In this document: piece after piece, positions 59,659 through 64,000 of the stretch
How the letters are laid out: the number at the start of each line of letters is the position of its first letter
How positions within the stretch are numbered: position 1 is the stretch's first letter
NCBI RefSeq assembly: GCF_028682395.1
Contig: NZ_JANHLC010000004.1
Location: forward strand, 62,001 to 126,000
Direction: 5' to 3'
Length of the DNA stretch: 64,000 bases
Source: Pseudomonas putida
GTDB lineage: Bacteria > Pseudomonadota > Gammaproteobacteria > Pseudomonadales > Pseudomonadaceae
The notes under the pieces: model-generated
The model's database searches: none
The model's input: the letters and a program-made list of their open reading frames with translations, nothing else
Told to the model about the DNA's origin: nothing
Program-made: the position numbers and the translations under genes

Positions 59659-59940
59659 ATGAAGATGCTGCGTATTGCGCTGTTGATGACAGGTTTGTTG
59701 ATCACTTCCCAGGGCTTTGCTGCCACAGCCCAGCAGGAAAAAATGAAGACCTGCAATGCCGACGCCACCACCCAAGCGCTCAAGGGCGATGAACGCAAAG
59801 CCTTTATGAGCAACTGCCTGAAAGCCAAGCCGGCGACCCAGCAGGACAAGATGAAAACCTGCAACGCCGCCGCCACCACCAAAACGCTCAAGGGCGATGA
59901 GCGCAAAGCCTTCATGAGCGACTGCCTGAAGAAAAAATGA
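59659..59940 (+). CDS. PsiF repeat family protein
   Basis: 93 residues with a signal peptide (IALLMTGLLITSQGFAA) and two PsiF repeats, each with KMKTCNAxATT and LKGDERKAFMSxCL. PsiF is a phosphate-starvation-inducible periplasmic protein of unknown function in E. coli. The two repeats are very similar, pointing to internal duplication. AAGGAG precedes the start. Confidence 0.92.
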   Translation: MKMLRIALLMTGLLITSQGFAATAQQEKMKTCNADATTQALKGDERKAFMSNCLKAKPATQQDKMKTCNAAATTKTLKGDERKAFMSDCLKKK

Positions 59941-60087
59941 TCGATGCGCCAGGGCGCTGCCAAGGCGCGCGCCCTCTTGCACCCCCCAGGCGCCTGGGAT
60001 AGCGCGCCTGCCATGACCTGAGCCCTAGTGCTGCCTCTACAAGGCTGGCAGACTGCTCGTCCTTTACGCCGTTCGTTTTGAGGCTGT

Positions 60088-61101
60088 ATGCCAACGTTTT
60101 CTCAACGTCACGTCTTGCTGGTGGCCAGCTGGGTCATCATTTTTGGTGGGTTGCTACTGGTCCTGCCCTTGCGCCTGTTGCCGAGCCTGCTTGCCGGTTT
60201 GCTGGTGTTCGAACTGGTCAATATGCTCACCCCGCAGTTGCAGCGCCTGATCGAAGGGCGGCGCGCGCGCTGGCTGGCGGTGGCCCTGCTCGGCACGCTG
60301 GTGGTGACGGTACTGAGCCTGATCTTCGCCGGCGCCATCAGTTTCCTGCTGCACGAAGCCGAAAACCCCGGGGCTAGCCTCGATAAGTTCATGGGCGTGG
60401 TGGACAAGGCGCGCGGGCAACTGCCGCCGTTTATCGATGCCTACCTGCCCGCCAGCGCGGCCGAATTTCGCGTGGCCATCGGCGACTGGCTCAGCAAGCA
60501 CCTGAGCGACCTGCAACTGGTCGGCAAGGATGCGGCGCATATGTTTGTCACGCTGCTGATCGGCATGGTGCTCGGGGCGATCATCGCCCTGCAACGGATC
60601 CCCGACCTGACCCAGCGCAAGCCCCTGGCCGCGGCCCTGTTCGACCGCCTGCACCTGCTGGTCCAGGCGTTTCGCAATATCGTGTTCGCCCAGATCAAGA
60701 TTTCCCTGCTCAACACCTTCTTCACCGGGATCTTCCTGGCCGTGGTGTTGCCGATGTTCGGGGTCAAGCTCCCGCTGACCAAGACGCTGATCGTGCTGAC
60801 CTTCCTGCTCGGCCTGTTGCCCGTGATCGGCAATCTGATCTCCAACACCCTGATCACCATTGTCGGCCTGTCATTGTCGATCTGGGTGGCCGTGGCGGCC
60901 CTGGGCTACCTGATCGTTATCCACAAGCTGGAATACTTCCTCAACGCGCGCATTGTCGGTGGGCAGATCAGTGCCAAGTCCTGGGAGTTGCTGCTGGCGA
61001 TGCTGGTGTTCGAGGCCGCGTTCGGCCTGCCGGGGGTGGTGGCAGGACCGATCTACTACGCGTATCTCAAGAGCGAGTTGAAGCAGGCGGGGATGGTCTA
61101 G
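60088..61101 (+). CDS. AI-2E family transporter
   Basis: 337 residues with about eight membrane segments and a large central cytoplasmic/periplasmic loop. AI-2E permeases (PF01594) include TqsA and sodium-proton antiporters, so the name does not prove autoinducer transport. The C-terminal GPIYYAYLKSELK is typical. It is convergent with the SDR gene. Confidence 0.88.
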   Translation: MPTFSQRHVLLVASWVIIFGGLLLVLPLRLLPSLLAGLLVFELVNMLTPQLQRLIEGRRARWLAVALLGTLVVTVLSLIFAGAISFLLHEAENPGASLDKFMGVVDKARGQLPPFIDAYLPASAAEFRVAIGDWLSKHLSDLQLVGKDAAHMFVTLLIGMVLGAIIALQRIPDLTQRKPLAAALFDRLHLLVQAFRNIVFAQIKISLLNTFFTGIFLAVVLPMFGVKLPLTKTLIVLTFLLGLLPVIGNLISNTLITIVGLSLSIWVAVAALGYLIVIHKLEYFLNARIVGGQISAKSWELLLAMLVFEAAFGLPGVVAGPIYYAYLKSELKQAGMV

Positions 61102-61172
61102 GACGCCAAACGGCGACTCGCGCACGGGCGTCTTGCGAGCCTGGCGCGGGTGCCATTCCATCCGGACCTGGG

Positions 61173-61976
<804 letters not shown>

Positions 61977-62062
61977 TCAGATAAGTCGCCGAGCAGCATG
62001 CCCGGCCTGAAATAAGCCAGCAACCGCCACCGTCGAATCCCATCGCAGCGCACGAACCTGTA

Positions 62063-62134
62063 CAAAAAACAATCAAACCTCGCCAGGCCACGTATAACGT
62101 GGCCTGTAGCCAGCTATACGCACCTTATCCACAG
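62063..62134. repeat. Hairpin/nonamer element, copy 1
   Basis: Starts with CAAAAAACAATC, then a perfect hairpin (AGGCCACGT, ATA loop, ACGTGGCCT at 62085-62105), then GTAGCCAGCT and TTATCCACAG. Aligns with copy 2 over its whole length with interspersed changes. Confidence 0.6.
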
Positions 62135-62437
62135 CCAGGCCCACAGTCTCTGGGGGCAAGTGGAAAACCCTCCAGGCCTTTACCCACAAGGCTTTGCGCG
62201 CCGTTCATAAAGTTTTTTGCTTGACCTCAAGCGTCCGGCATGTAGAGGCACCAAAACGGTGCAACCGGGTAGCACCGCGGCGGATCCCGGCAAGCCAGTA
62301 ACCACGCTGGCTGGGGCGGTCTTTCCAGAGTTTAGTCACAGACTTATCCACAGGCTTGTCCACGCCTTTTCCGCAGCCTGCCTGCGACAATAAAAGGGTT
62401 GACAAAGCCCCCTGAAATTCTGCCTAAAGTCATTGCT

Positions 62438-62509
62438 CAAAAACTGACCACATCGCTACAGACCTTGTAAATCAAGGCCTGTAGCCAGTTGCTCCCACGT
62501 TACCCACAG
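62438..62509. repeat. Hairpin/nonamer element, copy 2
   Basis: CAAAAACTGACC, then a hairpin (CAGACCTTG, TAAAT loop, CAAGGCCTG at 62459-62481, one A-C mismatch), then GTAGCCAGTT and TTACCCACAG. The stem sequence differs from copy 1 but still pairs, as expected for a conserved structure. Confidence 0.6.
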
Positions 62510-62651
62510 CCCGCTCCACAGCAAACGGGGACAACTCAAAAGCCTGTTAAAACAACTGTTTGCAGCGTCTTTATGCGGCGTTTTCAGAGCTGTGGAATTT
62601 TGTTGTCCACAATTCCCCTCAAGCCTTGTGGAGATAAAAAAGGGCCCATAA

Positions 62652-62686
62652 AAAACGCCCTGGCGCGCTAGCCGCCAGGGCGTTTT
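62652..62686 (-). terminator. Rho-independent terminator of the liv operon
   Basis: AAAACGCCCTGGCG and its exact complement form a 14-base stem with a seven-base loop; the arms end in T runs on both strands. It lies 33 bases beyond the livF stop on the minus strand. Confidence 0.9.
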
Positions 62687-62718
62687 CGGTGGGTGGGTCA
62701 GGCATCAGGCTTCTGGCA

Positions 62719-63435
62719 TCAATGCCCGCCCAGATAAGCGTTGCGCACCTCCTCGTTGACCAGCAGTTCCTTGCCGGTACCACTGAGGCGGATCTCCCCG
62801 TTGACCATTACATAGGCACGGTCGGACAGCCTGAGCGCATGGTTGGCATTCTGCTCGACCAGGAAGATAGTCATCCCCGAAGCCGCCAGTTCGCGCAGGG
62901 TGGCGAAGATCTGTTTGACCACGATAGGCGCCAACCCCAGGCTCGGCTCGTCGAGCAGCAGCAACTTGGGTCGACTCATCAGCGCCCGGGCAATGGCCAG
63001 CATCTGCTGCTCGCCGCCGGACATGGTCATCGCCCGCTGATTGCGCCGCTCCTTGAGCCGCGGGAACAGCTCGAACATGCGCTGCATGTCTTCGTCGACC
63101 CACTTGTCACCAATGGGGATGGTGCCCATTTGCAGGTTTTCCTCGACGGTCATGTCGGGGAATACCCGCCGCCCTTCCGGCGACTGGGCAATGCCATTGG
63201 ACGCGATGTAGTGCGATGACTTGTGGGTAATGTCCACGCCCCGGTAGAGAATCTGCCCGGACTCGGCCCGAGGCTGGCCAAAGATCGACATCAGCAGCGT
63301 CGACTTGCCGGCACCGTTGGAGCCGATCAGGCTGACCGTCTCGCCTTCGTCGATGTGCAGCGAGACCTTCTTGAGTGCCTGGATCGGCCCGTAGTACACG
63401 TCCAGGTCCTTGAGTTCGAGGATCGGTGTGTTCAT
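62719..63435 (-). CDS. livF: Branched-chain amino acid ABC transporter ATPase LivF (BraG)
   Basis: 238 residues; one of the two ATPases of the LIV-type importer. Walker A GSNGAGKSTL, signature MSGGEQQMLAIARAL and Walker B LLLLDEPSLGLAP are intact. The start overlaps the livG stop in ATGA. Last gene of the operon before a strong terminator. Confidence 0.95.
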   Translation of the reverse strand: MNTPILELKDLDVYYGPIQALKKVSLHIDEGETVSLIGSNGAGKSTLLMSIFGQPRAESGQILYRGVDITHKSSHYIASNGIAQSPEGRRVFPDMTVEENLQMGTIPIGDKWVDEDMQRMFELFPRLKERRNQRAMTMSGGEQQMLAIARALMSRPKLLLLDEPSLGLAPIVVKQIFATLRELAASGMTIFLVEQNANHALRLSDRAYVMVNGEIRLSGTGKELLVNEEVRNAYLGGH

Positions 63436-64000
63436 ACCAGCTCCTCTTCGTCGGCGCCCAGGTAGGCGGCAATCACTTTCGGATCATTACGGATCTCCTG
63501 GGGCCCGCCCTCGGCAATCACGTTGCCGTGGTCAAGCACCACGATATGGTCGGAAATACTCATCACCATGCCCATGTCATGTTCGATCAGCACCACCGTC
63601 AGGTCATGCTCGTCGCGCAGCAGCCGGATCATTGCGCTCAGCGCTTCGGTTTCCTGGGGATTAAGGCCGGCCGCCGGTTCGTCGAGGCAGATAATCTGCG
63701 GCCGGGTGCACATGGCCCGGGCGATTTCCAGGCGCCGCTGCTGGCCGTAGGACAACTCCCCGGCCAGGCGGTTGGCACAGTCCACCAGATCGACCACCTC
63801 CAGCCAGTAGAAGGCGGTGTCCAGCGCCGCACTCTCGGCCTTGCGGTAGCCCTTGGTGTTGAGGATACCGGCGAGCATATTGCGGTTGACCCACATGTGT
63901 TGAGCCACCAGCAGGTTCTCCAGCACCGACATTTCCTTGAACAGCCGAATGTTCTGGAAGGTCCGTGCCAGCCCGGCCCGATTGACCAGGTGGGTACCGC
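63432..64000 (-). CDS. livG: Branched-chain amino acid ABC transporter ATPase LivG (BraF), partial
   Basis: The frame runs off the window end, so the Walker A part is missing. The visible part starts in THLVNRAGLARTFQNIRLFKEMSVLENLLVAQ (end part) and contains the signature LSYGQQRRLEIARAM, Walker B ICLDEPAAGLNP and the switch histidine in VLIEHDMGMVM. The RTFQNIRLF block and adjacent livF identify it as LivG. Confidence 0.94.
   Translation of the reverse strand, partial: GTHLVNRAGLARTFQNIRLFKEMSVLENLLVAQHMWVNRNMLAGILNTKGYRKAESAALDTAFYWLEVVDLVDCANRLAGELSYGQQRRLEIARAMCTRPQIICLDEPAAGLNPQETEALSAMIRLLRDEHDLTVVLIEHDMGMVMSISDHIVVLDHGNVIAEGGPQEIRNDPKVIAAYLGADEEELV

Noticed and set aside
62205..62405. 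A 66-codon minus-strand open frame in the long gap
   Set aside because: No ribosome site, no recognisable pattern, and it spans the nonamer and hairpin repeats.

Overview
The window is chromosomal DNA of a Pseudomonas, most likely from the fluorescens/putida side of the genus. It is GC-rich and gene-dense with short intergenic gaps. The gene order speA / SUI1 / Nudix / DUF2333 / gcbA / ctpL / dsbD / aroQ / accBC / prmA / dusB-fis / purHD / retS matches the known Pseudomonas core backbone as I recall it. The position of the cobalamin and copper-receptor genes after retS and a MarC gene is unlike my memory of P. aeruginosa, where the urea genes follow directly. No tRNA, rRNA, insertion sequence, prophage or CRISPR array is visible.

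Layout. 1-3.4 kb: end of a DinF-type MATE exporter, then a small vgrG-DUF4123 type VI secretion pair. 3.6-8 kb: speA, a SUI1-like factor, a Nudix hydrolase and a DUF2333 membrane protein, all on the minus strand. 8.2-13.9 kb: c-di-GMP cyclase gcbA, chemoreceptor ctpL and thiol transporter dsbD. 14-23.3 kb: housekeeping genes aroQ, accB-accC, prmA, a DUF3426 protein, dusB-fis, purH and purD. 23.4-26.8 kb: hybrid sensor retS and a MarC protein. 26.9-34.5 kb: two divergent cobalamin operons, cobGHIJ (minus) and cobL-cbiD-cobK (plus). 34.6-39.7 kb: a copper-uptake cluster with two DUF2946 proteins, a PCuAC chaperone, the TonB-dependent receptor OprC and a PepSY membrane protein. 39.9-44.6 kb: a remnant of the urea ABC transporter, then ureD-ureA-acetyltransferase-acetyltransferase-ureB-ureC. 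44.6-49.9 kb: a histidine kinase, cbpA-cbpM, a short Hsp70 and an AGE-family epimerase. 50-52.4 kb: the urease accessory genes ureE-ureF-ureG-hupE on the minus strand. 52.5-61.9 kb: a DesT-like regulator, a small exported 13-residue-repeat protein, AsmA, a ferritin-like protein, a lipase, an EamA transporter, an AraC regulator, a PsiF protein, an AI-2E-family permease and a short-chain dehydrogenase. 62-62.7 kb: an unusually long non-coding stretch with repeated hairpins and DnaA-box-like nonamers. 62.7-64 kb: the livF and livG ATPase genes.

How the parts work together. Urease structural and accessory genes are complete (ureABC, D, E, F, G and a HupE/UreJ nickel permease), but the high-affinity urea importer normally beside them survives only as an in-frame scar joining a piece of UrtA to the end of UrtE. 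The cobalamin genes combine an oxygen-dependent enzyme (CobG) with proteins of the anaerobic naming series (CbiD and a CbiG domain fused to CobJ). Surface behaviour is represented by GcbA, CtpL and RetS.

The best candidates for a second look are the urtA/urtE scar, the duplicated hairpin/DnaA-box non-coding region, the cargo-less vgrG-DUF4123 pair with a cysteine-rich VgrG tail, and the 13-residue-repeat exported protein. I see no fully convincing new multigene system.
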